Shown here: positions 1 through 10,969 of the stretch, in pieces | Position numbering within the stretch: position 1 is the first letter of the stretch | Layout: every line of letters starts with the position of its first letter | Source: Trichosporon coremiiforme | Lineage: Eukaryota > Basidiomycota > Tremellomycetes > Trichosporonales > Trichosporonaceae | Direction: 5' to 3' | NCBI GenBank assembly: GCA_039545355.1 | Contig: BCJJ01000010.1 | Location: forward strand, 567,085 to 631,084 | Length of the DNA: 64,000 nt | Position numbers and translations under genes: made by a program | Notes under the pieces: model-generated | The model's input: only the letters and a program-made list of their open reading frames with translations | What the model was told of the DNA's origin: nothing | Databases searched by the model: none

Positions 1-85
1 ATATAGAAATGTCACCCAAGGCGTCTTCGAAAGCTTCCACAGACACACGGACAACCAGAGAGAACGGTTGGCTAATGATTACCAG

Positions 86-1598
86 CATCCCCATCCCCAC
101 CAACCCCTCGGGCATCGCGTCCATGGCTGGCCAGTCGCCTTCTGCCCAGTTCTCGACCTCGCCCCGTCTGGCTACCTCGCCCGGCGGCACTGTCCTTGGC
201 CGTTCGTTCCAGCAGGCTGCCGCTGCCAACGCCCGTCAGCTCACCGCCTTCCTTCCCCCGACGTACCCCATCCCCGAGGGCGACGAGGGAACTGCCACCC
301 CTAATCGCCAGGGCAAGGTCCGCATCCTGCTGCTCGAGAACATCAACATCGACGCCGCCAACTTCCTCAAGGCGCAAGGCTACGAAGTCGACCACTTCAC
401 CAAGGCCTTCTCCGAAGACGAGCTGATCGCCAAGCTCCCCGCGTACCATGCGGTCGGTATCCGCTCCAAGACCAAGATCACGCCCAAGGTCATCGACGCC
501 TGCCCCCGGCTCCTCGTCATCGGCTGCTTCTGTATCGGAACAAACCAGGTTGACTTGCAGCACGCTGCTCGCCACGGTATTGCCGTGTTCAACTCGCCGT
601 TCTCCAACTCGCGCTCTGTCGCCGAGCTTGTCATTGGCGAGATCATCTCGCTCTCGCGCCAGCTCGTCGACCGCACCTCGGAGATGCGCGCCGGTATCTG
701 GAACAAGGTCTCGAAGGGCTGCTGGGAGATCCGTGGCAAGACCCTCGGTATCGTCGGCTACGGCCACATTGGCTCGCAGCTGTCCGTCCTCGCCGAGTCG
801 TTCGGTATGAACGTCATCTACTACGACGTCATGCCCATCATGCCTCTCGGTACTGCCAACCAGGTCGCCACGCTCGAGGAGATGCTCGCCAACTCTGACT
901 TTGTCACGCTCCACGTCCCCGAGATCGCGGACACGATCGGCATGATGGGTCCCGAGCAGTTTGCGCAGATGAAGGACGGCGCGTACTTTATCAACAACGC
1001 GCGTGGCAAGGTCGTCGACCTTGGTGCGCTCGCCGACGCGCTCGAGAGCGGCAAGCTCGCTGGTGCCGCCGTCGACGTCTTCCCCAAGGAGCCCGGAAGC
1101 AACGGCCCGGGCTTCAACGAGACTCTAGGCGAGTTCATCCCCCGCCTGCGCAAGCTGCCGAACCTGATCATGACGCCGCACGTTGGTGGTTCGACCGAGG
1201 AGGCGCAGCGCGCAATTGGCAACGAGGTCGCGACCGCCCTCACCCGCTACCTCAACTACGGCACTTCGATCGGCTCAGTCAACTTCCCCGAGGTCGACCT
1301 CCGTGCCATCACGGCCGACGACGAGGCGCACATCCGTGTCTGCCACGTGCACAGGAACGAGCCCGGTGTCCTGCGCGCGATCAACGCCATTCTCGGCGGT
1401 CACAACATTGAGAAACAGTTCTCAGACTCCAAGGGCGACATTGCGTACCTCATGGCCGACATCTCGGGCGTCCAGTACGAGGAGGTCAAGGACCTTTACG
1501 AGGCCATCAAGGGCACTCGCGCCAACATCCTCACGAGGCTGCTGTGTAAGTAGAAGCTGGGGGATCGGGAACGAGAAAGCTGACGAATCACAGACTAA
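86..1598 (+). CDS. SER33: D-3-phosphoglycerate dehydrogenase (SER3/SER33 type), 5' end outside window
   Basis: Catalyses the first committed step of serine synthesis, NAD-dependent oxidation of 3-phosphoglycerate, in the cytosol. Visible exons are 86..1545 and 1594..1598. The protein shows the substrate-domain motif GCFCIGTNQVDL, the Rossmann motif GIVGYGHIGSQLS, the catalytic His region MTPHVGGSTEEAQ and a C-terminal ACT domain (HRNEPGVLRAIN, HNIEKQFSDSKG). A 48-nt intron (GTAAGT, GCTGAC branch, CACAG) interrupts the penultimate codon; splicing gives the ending RLLY-stop, as in yeast Ser3/Ser33, while unspliced reading ends in LCK. A branch-like GCTAAT and CCAG acceptor at 71-85 suggest the start codon sits in a short upstream exon beyond the left edge. 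Alternatives are ATG at 75 or 122. Identity is firm; the start is uncertain. Confidence 0.93.
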
Positions 1599-2750
1599 AC
1601 GCATGTTTCGATCTTGAATCCCCTCATCAAATTAAAATGACCCGTCAACCGGGCTGTGTAGCATCTGTAGACCTCACCAGTGTTCTTCCACTTCTTCCGA
1701 CCATCATGAATAGAAATGCATCGAGTATCAAGTCCCAAGATAAGATCTGGCGGGTGCGTGGGGTTCAGGGACGCCCCCGCCGCGGGAAGATGTGATGCTT
1801 TGGAGGAAGTCTTAGCGTGGCGCCTCGCTCCAACAGTAGACGGTGTGGACGTACCGGAAGTGCCGGAAGAAGTTGCAGAGTCGTCCGATGCGGTCATATG
1901 GCTCTCGGCGCGTGAATGATGCCGGGAGGGGATGAAGTGATAACGCGTTATAGTTGATTGAGGGTGATGCCATTCACGCCTCGGCCGTGTTCTGGCCCCG
2001 CTCAAGACGGAGAAACGAGGGTGTTCGACTATGCATGCATGTTGTAGGCACGCACCCGGACAGAGATTCGATGCATGCCTATCTCGATTAAGAGCTCAGG
2101 GAGTGTGCCCCAGCGCCGACTGTGTGAGCGCTACCAAGTGTGCGTGCTTGTGGAAGGCAGGGTCGACGTGGGGCTCCCCGTCACACTACCTATTCCAACC
2201 TCCCGGGCATCCCTCCCCAGTCACCTCGACACGGCTTAGCTCTAGCTCGACGACAGACCGATCCCATCCGGAGCCTCTGCCATCTCCTCATCACCCACCA
2301 ACGACCAACACCCACTCATACTCACACACACAAACGCATCGACCCCGACCCCGAACGCGTCTTCACGCCTACTGCCCTCACTCATCCACTGCCCACACCG
2401 CCCAGTCGCCTTCCGCATCCGGACACTCGACTCAACGAACGATCACCGCCTAGACCCCAGACTCAGCATATCATAGACCTAGAGCATACACCACGCCACC
2501 ACTACGCCAACGACCTGATAAGCCCCACAGCCCATTCATTCACATCCTTGACATCCCGCTTCCTGTCCATCGACGTCCCTTTCTTGCATCGACGACACTT
2601 CCCACACCGCGAATCGAGCCAGCATCCCTGCAAGCGGTGACGACATCATTCACAACACCTCCACCGCTCGCGTCCCCGATACTACCTTCCACTCGACTCC
2701 AGTCACCCTTTCCGTCCAACTGCTCCGGCACGCCCACAATGCGCTAAGCT
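1599..2750. other. SER33-ATG13 intergenic region and ATG13 leader
   Basis: No convincing gene. From about 2200 to 2735 the sequence is strongly C/A/T-rich on the plus strand and poor in G, typical of a long pyrimidine-rich fungal leader. Long open frames here are by-products of this composition. A minus-strand frame ending near 1595 has a Ser/Thr-rich beginning but no recognisable domain or splice structure and is not called. Confidence 0.6.
2739..2747 (+). promoter_or_regulatory. minimal upstream ORF (start-one codon-stop) before ATG13
   Basis: ATG CGC TAA ends three bases before the ATG13 start at 2751. A start-stop element this close would make initiation at 2751 depend on leaky scanning or very short-range reinitiation. 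Whether it lies in the mRNA depends on the unmapped transcription start. Confidence 0.45.
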
Positions 2751-5700
2751 ATGTCGCGACCACCAGCACCAGACTCGGCGTCGTCGAGCGTCATGTCCTC
2801 GGGGCCTGGCGCGCTCGGCGGACTCGCTGGAGGCGGCAGCGCCGCGTACGGCACCAGCAGCAACACCCCCAGCAGAGCCGACCAGATCACGTACAGGTTC
2901 TACATCAAGACCGTGTATGTGCTTGTTGATGGACGGGTGACGCACTTTGGCAAGGGGGAGAGGAAGAAGGACCGATGGGTGAGTACTCTGAGTCGCTCGT
3001 GTCAGCTGTAGACGAGCGTCCAAGCCCGTCTAGGATTACTCAGAGAGGCGCTTCTTGGCCCAACTGCTGTCACTCCTCGTCTAGCTCACGCTCTGCATTT
3101 GCTTAGCTGATACCAGTTTAATCTCACCGTCCCCGATACGGACGTGCACAGGGCCGACCTGACGATCTACCGCCAGATTTCCAACTACAACGAGGTCCCG
3201 CCGCTCATGATCGCCTTCATCCTCGACACGACCGACATTCCCGCCGGCCAAGGCATCATCTGGAACCAACGACCGGCCGGCGACGGCAGCGGCGCTAGCG
3301 TCCGCGTCCCGATCGACGTCGGCAAGCGCAAGGGTATCGTCCTCGAACAATGGACGTTCAAGTGCTCGTGAGTTGTGGGTTCTGTTCGCCCCGGAGCCCG
3401 GAGCTCCATTCGAGCAGCCGCGGCCGCAATTTACAACGTGACAGAAGGCAAGACATCAATGAAGTTGCACGGCACAGCACAAACCCATGACCAAGACCTC
3501 AGAGACTTTCTTCTCTGAGTCGTGTTTGTGCTGGGTAGATCACCGCAGCCGCCGCCTGCGCACTGTCAGCCGTCATGTGACGGCCGCACGCAGCGGACAA
3601 TCGCGCACCCGAATCGGGCTCCCGGGTACGGTGGCTGATCTCACTAACGGTGCTATGGCTTGCCACTCGACCCTGTCGTTCTTCCCTGCAGGCGCCATTA
3701 TCTCTCCGCATGTGAGCACGCACTGACCGTCACAGGCAGCATGCAGCTATCTCGTCTTCTGACATGGCCCCACCGACGGCGTACCGTATTGGCATTGTAC
3801 ACTTCAGAGTGCTGTACAGCTTTATCCGACTGTTGCCCGCGTACCGACTATTCCGACGGCTCCGAAGGCAGAACAACGGCCTTCGACTCGGCATCAAACT
3901 GTGGGCCCCGGACGGCTACCCCGCGGACGCCCTCGGCGAGGTCTGGGACGTGATCGAGCGCGACCTCGCCGGGATCAAGGTGCCACTGGACAATCTGAGC
4001 AGTGCGACCGGCAGCGAGACGGAGCACTACGACTTTGCGCCCCTCCAGCTGTTCGGCAGCACGTACGAGCTCGGCGTGACGTACCGGCCGAACGTGGATT
4101 TCGAGGTCGAGGACCTGGAGAGCGTGTTCTCGGAGCGGTTTGTCGACATGGACGAGGAGTGGTTCACGCCGACGGTGGCGCGGCATCGCCTCGAGAGTGA
4201 GCGCTCAGCCGCCGGCTCAGGGTCGAACTCGACGAGCCGCTCGGCGTCGCGCGCCGGGCACCAGACGCCGTCGAGGCGAACGTCAATCGTCGTGTCTGGA
4301 ACGCCAGGAGCTACGCCCGGCAGCCTCGGAGCAGGCAAGTGGAACGCGATGGCGGAGGGTCTGCCGTTCGCGATCAGGGCGGGGTCTGGAGGAGACGAGC
4401 CGCCGTCCCCGCAAGCGACAATACCGGCGTACAGGCGGATGAGTGCGCACTCGCTGCAGCCGTTCCAGTCGATCAGCGCGTCACCCACGACATCGATCTT
4501 ACGCGGCCAAACACCAAATCTACCGAGCAGTGGGGGAGCTGCCGCGCGCGCGATCCCAAGCAGCGCAGGCAGCCAGCCGATGGCGCGGACGAGTTCCTTC
4601 CTGAGCCAGTCGGGTCGGTCGCACTCGCACGCACAGATGGCATCGATGCAGCCGTCAACGTCACACGAGACACCGACACACCAGGGCACCCCCCCGCTAG
4701 GTCCACCGATTGGTGTGTCCCCGCCCACGCCGTTCCCCGCCAACCCGAGCGTCAGCAAGCGTGCCAGCATCGCTCTGGCGAGTTCGAGCCCGTTCGTCGG
4801 TGGCAGTCTCGAGCGCGACTCGCCACTACGCCGCGGCAGTCTGGGCCGGTCACCGAACAACCCCATGCTGCGGCGGACATACACACGCGAGTCGCGGCGG
4901 TCTTTGGACGAGCCTTCCGGCGACAGCGACGACATCCACGCCTTCCTCCGTGCTCTTGACAGTTGGACACCCCCGGCGAGTCTAGGGCAGGGCAGCAACG
5001 TGGCCGGGTCGAGTGGCAGCGCCCAGGGCAGTGGGAGCGGGGCGGCCGACTCGCCAGCACGAAGCGTGGAGCGCGACCGTGTCCCCCTCACCCGCACACA
5101 CGTAGACGACATGCTGAAGCGCATGGCGGGCAGCTTCCAGTCCCCGACGCCGGGGAGCGGGAACTCGGGCCTTTCCAGCGCAAGCAACACGGGCGGTAGT
5201 CGGCGCAGTTCCCTCTCGGGGCCAAGCGTGACGGCCCGCCGGCCACAAAGGCTCGAGCGTCCCGGCCTCCTGAGTGCCAGCAGACCCGTATCCACGGCCT
5301 CGTCACCAGCCCCGGCGCGCGGCTTCAGCACATTCGCCAGCGACGACCCCCCAGAGCCCGAGAGCGAGCAGAGCGAGCGCGGCCTAACCCGCACCTCGAC
5401 CGTGCCCGTGCAAGCGAAGGCCGCCAAGCCGAGTGGAGGCGAGGCGCGCTCCCTGCCTTCCGAGACGCCGATGCGTCCCCCGCGCGGCCCGATGGTCGTA
5501 CGTGGCGGTTTTGGCGCGCTCAAGGTCGGCAAGCCGTGCTCCTCCAGCCATAGCCCGGTGAGAGACAGGGGTGAGCGGCGCTTGGAGCGCGAGTTACCCC
5601 GCGGCGCGGGCGGTGTCACTGACCGCTCCGGCGGTGTGCCTGCCTCTAGGGAGAGTAGCGGGGACAAGCCGAAGGAAGGCAGTCTGGCGAAGGAGCCGGC

Positions 5701-5878
5701 GAAGGAGGAGCCCAGACCGGGGATCCAGCGTATCCGCTCGTCTGTTGCGTCCGGTGGGAGGTCAAGTTTGAGCCGGAGTGCGGGCTCGCAGCAGAGTCCC
5801 GTGTTCGAGGGTCTCATGGCCAAGCTGGCGCAGAGCAAGCTGGACGCGCAGGAACGCGAGCGCAAGAACAGTGGCTGA
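2751..5878 (+). CDS. ATG13: autophagy-related protein 13 (Atg1 complex regulator)
   Basis: Exons 2751..2978, 3117..3367 and 3736..5878 give 873 residues; phases agree (codons W|F and TC|G). Residues about 45-270 form the Atg13 HORMA domain: RFYIKTVYVLVDGRVTHF, KKDRWFNLTVPD, PLMIAFILDTTDIP, VLEQWTF, IVHFRVLYSFIRLLPAYRLF and YELGVTYRPNVDF. The remaining ~600 residues are Ser/Pro/Gly-rich and disordered, as usual for Atg13, where TOR-dependent phosphorylation controls binding to Atg1 and Atg17/FIP200. It acts in the cytosolic autophagy-initiation complex. Intron 2 is 368 nt, long for this genome, and carries strong hairpins. The gene converges on NTA1, with 101 bp between the stops. Identity is firm; the intron 2 acceptor at 3735 is chosen by phase and a CTGAC branch. 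Confidence 0.92.
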
Positions 5879-5979
5879 GCGTGAACGCAGTGTGGACTGC
5901 GAGCCTTCCCGCCGAGCAATCGGAAAGAGTGAAGAAAGTCAAGTGAGAAGTATCATATGCATTTCTGTACAACCAAAGG

Positions 5980-7425
5980 CTACAATACATGCGCGATCAA
6001 GACGCCCTCTTTGGCGCGGGAGAACGCCTCGACGAGCTCAACGCCGGGTCCGAAGCGCATAACAGCCGAAGAGCCACTGAACTGTGTTCCCCTCTCCTCT
6101 CCAGACCTATTACACGCGACGAAGACTACCTCTTTTCCCTCTCCACCTCCCCCACTTTCTCCCTCACCCGCCGGCTCGGACGAGTAGGTAGGAGCAGGAT
6201 CATGCAGCGGCGTGCACCGCGCCGCCCAATAATTGAGATTGGACAAACATGGATGCTCGGGCCCTTTCAGATTCTCGAGCTCCTCGCGCTCCTCGTCGGA
6301 CAGATCGGTTTCGTCAATCTCGGGCTCGAGCCAGTTCATTGGCACGACTACCGTGCCCCCTCCCACCCTTTTGACGAAACTGCTCAGTTCGTACGCGTTC
6401 CACGGGGCTAGGAAGTCTTTCGGGTTCAGGTCTGGCGTCAGCCTTATATTGCAGTGAGACATACCCATGCACACGCCGATGACTAGACGGCCCAATGGCT
6501 GGGGAAGGTCGAAGTAGCGAAACCCGGGACCTTCGAGGGCCCATGGCCTGTCTGCGTCGTAGAGGAAGCTCTTCCTATAATTCCCGATTAGCTCGCCGGA
6601 CGGTGCGACGAGGAGAGCCGAGTTGTACCCGATCCCCTTCCCCTTTCCCTTTTTGTCCGAGTCAGCCATGGCCTCGTCGAAACTCGGCGGCAGATCGGAG
6701 GGCGGAGGGATGGCGAGCTGTGTCTCGGGGACGGCAGTTACGATCGTCTCGTCCTCTGGCGGGGGCTCGAAGGGCGGCGGGCTGGGACGTCGTGTCAGCG
6801 AAGGAACCAGGAAGGCAAGGATGGAGAAAGTCATGCTCGGAAGTGTAGAAGAAATGACGTGAACTGTCGTCTGGCCCCACGGAGGGGGGTCTGTACGGGC
6901 TTGGCGTTTGACTCGTCTCTGCTTGATCCTCTCTATCGCTCAGTACGGGTACTCACGCTTCCGTGCTCACTCCCGCATCTGGTGCGTTCGATGCGACAGA
7001 GGGGGCGGGAGTTGATGCCGACACTGAGGTCGAAGCAGAGGCGGAGGGCAGGGATAGTCCTTCGGGCGCGAGCTGCTCGCCATTCCTTGGTAGCCGTTCC
7101 GGATACCCAGCAACAACATAACAACCCAGCCGTCTGGCGAGATCAGACGACAGGTCAAACGTAGTTCCCCTCTGGCCCTCCAAAAACGGCGCAATCTCCT
7201 CGGCGGTCTTGAAGCAGTATCCCGTCACTGCCATCTCGGGCAACACCAGGAGATCAAGCTCATTCCGCCCCAATCCCGAGGTCAGTTCTTTCACTTTGGC
7301 CACGTTGCGCGCGACTTCGTCGATCTGCCGTGAGCTTCTACTCGTCGGGCAGCTGAGAGGTTGACACACACCTTCGGATCATACTGAACACAGCCGATGC
7401 GTTGCGGATGCGCGCGACGGGGCAT
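5980..7425 (-). CDS. NTA1: protein N-terminal asparagine/glutamine amidase
   Basis: Exons on the minus strand: 7425..7372, 7324..6957, 6781..6465 and 6431..5980, giving 396 residues. It is a nitrilase-superfamily amidohydrolase that deamidates N-terminal Asn/Gln to create N-degrons. The Glu-Lys-Cys triad is visible in LPEMAVTGY, NYRKSFLYDADRPWA and, after removing a 33-nt intron, GVCMDLNPKDF. That intron (6464..6432, GTATGT, CTGAC, CAG) is a multiple of three and stop-free; left in, it inserts 11 residues immediately after the catalytic CM and breaks the conserved CMDLNP. A Ser/Ala/Pro-rich insert of about 80 residues lies between the GYPE segment and the NSALL segment. Start 7425 (MPRRAHPQRIGCVQYDP) is chosen because the family begins just before the first strand. 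Confidence 0.9.
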
Positions 7426-7791
7426 GCCGAGCCAGGCCGCGAGAGACCGCGGAAGGGGGAGGAGACGGCTGAGCGCCGCGAATCGCGCAAAGATGGTTGC
7501 TACTCTCGCTGATTGTTCGTCCGGAAGGACAGTGAAAACTCGGCCTTTTCTTTGGTACCAGTTGAGCGGCGCAGGTGCGTGCCAGGTGTAGTGTGCGTAG
7601 CGTGTAGTGTGTGTCGTCAAGCAGGCATCGAAACGGGGTGCTCCTTTGGTCTGGACCTCCACCCCGTTCCTTGTCAACTCTACTCCCAAACACACCGAGG
7701 CCACGCACTCATCTGTGTGGGGCCCCATAATCGGGGCCGACATAAGCCGGGTCGGACGCGCCTGGGCAGCGAAAACATGCGATTTCGGTAG
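7426..7791. other. NTA1 upstream region
   Basis: Contains the presumed NTA1 promoter, reading leftward, and the flank of the tRNA-Thr gene. No other gene or repeat was recognised; frames continuing the NTA1 first exon upstream lack family similarity. Confidence 0.5.
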
Positions 7792-7874
7792 GCCTGAGTG
7801 GCGCAGTGGTTAACGCGTCTGTCTTGTATTTCACGAGAACAGAAGACTCCTGGGTTCAAATCCCAGCTTGGGCT
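7792..7874 (+). tRNA. tRNA-Thr (anticodon UGU) with 9-nt intron
   Basis: Acceptor arms 7792-7798 and 7867-7873 pair with two G-U wobbles. The D-arm, the T-arm (CTGGG with loop TTCAAAT) and a U73 discriminator are all present. The anticodon stem TCTGT/ACAGA (7818-7822 and 7839-7843) encloses C-T-TGT-A, then an intron at 7829-7837 after position 37. UGU with U73 matches eukaryotic tRNA-Thr. The D-stem has one mismatch (position 13-22). T-runs beginning near 7882 can end Pol III transcription. Confidence 0.88.
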
Positions 7875-8472
7875 ACCAACTCTTTTGCTTATTTTGTTAA
7901 ATCCATCCGAACCAATAGCTGTGGATAGGAACTTTGTCGTTTGAAGTTAAGTAGAAGATCAGTATGTGTGTGTGCGTGTTGTGTCGTGTGTTGTGTTGTG
8001 TATGCATGTGAACAGAGCAGAGCTGGGGCGTCGTGTGTTTGGTGCGAAAACTGGATTGTAATTCGGATTATGTGTGTTGAGTGATCGCCTGTCCTGAACT
8101 TACGCCAGCCGTCTGCTCCCACGTTCGCACCTGACTACTGCTATCCCACTGCATAAGCATGCGCCAATGCATCTGGGAACTCCCACCACCGCACTGTTCA
8201 CCTCCAGAGTCCAGCCACAGCTCCCACTCCCACAGCACCGCCCGCAGTCAGCACACGGCAGACACCTTAGTTTCGCATCCCTAGCTTCTCGCAGAGTCAC
8301 CAAAAGCACCCATACCCCAACGACCACACCCACCCCAAATCACATGCAAGAATCATAAATGGCATTGTTCATGATGAAGCGAGCTATGGACAGCTGACTG
8401 AAAGGGTAGTGCGAGTCTATGGCGACGGAAGGTCTATGAAGGTTACTAAACTGTTTGGAATGAGGGCTCCGC
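7875..8472. other. tRNA-Thr to mannoprotein spacer
   Basis: Holds Pol III terminator-like T-runs and a GT-rich stretch around 7960-8010, followed by the presumed 3' untranslated region of the minus-strand GPI protein. No gene seen. Confidence 0.5.
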
Positions 8473-9616
8473 TTAGAGGAGGATGGCGAGTCCGCCGAGG
8501 ACGACCGAGACAGCCGAGATGCCGAGGGCCGCGGCGACGGGGGAGGCGCCCGACTTGGCCTTTCCGGCACTAGAACCAGCGCTGGGCGCGGCCTTGTCTG
8601 AGCTGCTCTCGCTGCTGGCACCGCCGTCGTTCGAGTCCGAGCCGGCAGCAGCGGTGTTCTCGGGAACGCCCTCGAAGGAGGTCTGGCCAGAGGTGTAGGG
8701 GACGACCTTGTCGGTCTGCATAAGGAGGGCGGTGGGGATGCCATTGCTGATAGTGCTGTAGGTGGTGCACTTGGACGAGGCGGGAACGCTCATGGCCGCC
8801 GAGGGGGTGACAGTCTGGCCGACGGTGAAGAGGCCGGTCGTGCTGTGCTCCTTGTCCGTGTACGTACCGGTGTAGCGCTGGGCGAAAGTCGAGGTCGAGC
8901 CGTTCTTGAGCACGTAGATGCCGGGCGGGTAAGCGGCGTCGGCCTCGCACTCGGTGAAGGTGCCGTTCGTGTAATCGCCGGGCATGACCCAGTTGCATCC
9001 CATCTCGTCGAGCGTGTGCTGGCACTGCTCGGCGGCGGTGACCGTGTCATTCTCGGCGATACAGATGCGGAGACAGAACTGCTGGAACGACATGTAGTTC
9101 ATCCACTCCTCGTAGCTGACGTCGGATCCCGTAGCGTTGGTAGTGACGTTGCCGCCGACGGGGTTGCCGAGGCCGGTCGCGCCGTGCGGGTCAAGCTCAC
9201 CGCCCTCGTCGCCAGCCTTGATGTTGAGCCTGGTGAAGTCACCCCAGCCCTGCACCTGCCAGTAGAGCGGGGTCTTGACAAAGTGCACGGCGTAGAAGGT
9301 GCCATCGGGAATGACACGGGCGTTGTTGCGCGGCTGCACACACCACGCAACCTCGCGGTCCTCAGTCTCGCCGATAACCGAGTCCGGCTCGGGCGGCGCG
9401 AACAGACAGAAGTCGTCGATCGCGTTGATCGACACCAGGCGCGCCATCGACGTCTGGTTGATGTTCTGGTTGACAACGGGGGCGGTAGGGTTGGTGACAC
9501 CCATCGTTCCGGTCGCAGTCACCTGCGCTCGGGCCTAGGTCTGTTAATCACTGTGATGGCTGCTGGTTACTCACGACCGAGGCAAGGACGGCTCCAAGGA
9601 CAGCCAGAGAAAGCAT
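8473..9616 (-). CDS. GPI-anchored mannoprotein, MP88 / 'macrophage activating glycoprotein' type
   Basis: Exons 9616..9575 and 9534..8473 give 367 residues. The 14-codon first exon (MLSLAVLGAVLASV) plus ARA forms the signal peptide. The mature part begins near QVTATG and contains SINAIDDFCLFAPPEP and DREVAWCVQP, features I associate with the basidiomycete family annotated as MP88 or macrophage-activating glycoprotein. About ten Cys, several N-glycosylation sequons (NQT, NVT, NAT, NDT, NGT), a Ser/Gly/Asp-rich C-terminal stalk and a terminal hydrophobic tail (about 24 residues ending AILL) indicate GPI anchoring to the wall or membrane. In Cryptococcus, MP88 is an immunoreactive surface mannoprotein; its molecular role is unknown. 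Surface GPI protein is well supported; the family name is from memory. Confidence 0.78.
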
Positions 9617-10969
9617 TTTGGTTACTGGAGTCAGTTTGTGCACTTAGGTGAAGCAGTCGAGAGCTTGGGGGGTGCTGCGTGAGGGCAAATAATCCCAAAC
9701 ACTCAGTGCGCAGTCGCCACCTTCAACGAACACTCACGGAGAAAGGTGAAGAAAGAAGAGGACGCTCGATCGCCGTTAAGAACAAGACAGAGAGTGTGGT
9801 AGGGAGGAGCGTATGGCGTATGCGCAGAAGAGTTGACAACTTTAAAGGAGGAGGCGAGGATGAAGAGTGTGGTGGAGAGAGAGTGTAAGGCAGACGAGGT
9901 TGTGCACGCATGCAGGCTGTACGGGTGTACCGCCATGCGGAGCCTGCTCGGCTGGCATCTGTGTAGTGCCTGTAGGGCTACTGCGTTTGCGCGCAGAGTT
10001 GAAGCACGTATGGGGTGTTCCTTCAGGCAGAGAGGGTGCCACAAATAGCACGGTATGCGTCGCAGTCGCTTGGGCCAGATATAGAACCCGCACCGCCTTG
10101 GCGCGTCCGTCCGCATCAGTCGCAGCAAAGTCGGCCCTGGGATTCCAGCTGAACCGAGAATAGGTTTCTCACCAGCCCACCGGTGCTCTGTGCGTAGCTG
10201 TCTTTGAGTGGGAAGACAGCACGGCCAGCACGCGTCGACGCGATTGACGCGATCACACTTAGTCACAGGGACTTCAGGGCCTCCTACCGTGTGGGTCCAG
10301 ACACCAGCTTACCCACCGTAGGAGGGCTATTTCAAGAACTGCGCAATGTAATTTGAGCCCAGTGCCCTGAGAGCCAGGATCGCCCTTATGCCCTCTCGCC
10401 TATTCACCCAGACCGCTCCCTCCTTGCCCGCGGCCCTCGGAGCATCTCCCACTGTTGGGCTTGCTGAGCAAGGGGAGGATGGGCGTGCTGCGGAGCACCC
10501 TTCTAGCGTCCCCGTAGTGGCCTCTGGTGTCCTCACGCTCCTCTCGTCCCTCGCCGCTGTCCTCGCTGTCCCTGGCAGCGACCTGCCCCTCCTGGCTAGC
10601 CTTCTGGCGACTATGCGGCCATAGTACGCATATAGACGCACCACCGCATCTCACGGCACTCAACCATAACACATACAGCCGCGCTCCATGCGCACTCTGG
10701 TCCAGAAGAAGCGACGGAGGGCCAGAAACACCCACACGCGCCTGACTTTGAGCTCCTGAACAGCTTCCCCCCTGCATTGATCGCTGAACGCAACTCGCAC
10801 CAGCCGTCATGAGCTATTTTCACACCTCCCCCACGCAAAGAAACGGACTCATGTGGTATGCAATGCATTGTGTTGTTATGGAACTGCTGACTGTATCGTA
10901 CACACTGATGCACCTAGTCGGGTGATCGCTACTCGCTTCCTCGGTGCGCGGTTACGCCTAGCGCGAGGC
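9617..10969. other. mannoprotein upstream region / MSH2 3' flank
   Basis: About 1.35 kb without a supported gene. It includes a TTTAAA box near 9840-9846 and a TATATC near 10076-10083 (minus-strand reading) that could serve the mannoprotein promoter. A 78-codon frame at 10388-10624 (+) has a hydrophobic second half but no family resemblance and is not called. Confidence 0.5.

Noticed and set aside
72..914. Long minus-strand frame opposite SER33
   Set aside because: Shadow of strong C/G third-position bias in the real gene; no domain.
1595..2005. 136-codon minus-strand frame with Ser/Thr-rich start
   Set aside because: No family, no splice signals, and it runs into the 3' end of SER33; composition alone explains it.
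4027..5919. 630-codon minus-strand frame opposite ATG13
   Set aside because: Antisense to the Ser/Pro-rich ATG13 tail; biased codons in low-complexity DNA leave the complement open.
9703..10266. 187-codon minus-strand frame upstream of the mannoprotein
   Set aside because: Random-looking residues, no domain, lies in the presumed promoter and leader.
10388..10624. 78-codon plus-strand frame with a hydrophobic second half
   Set aside because: Codon use is mildly coding-like but no homologue, splice partner or start context supports it.
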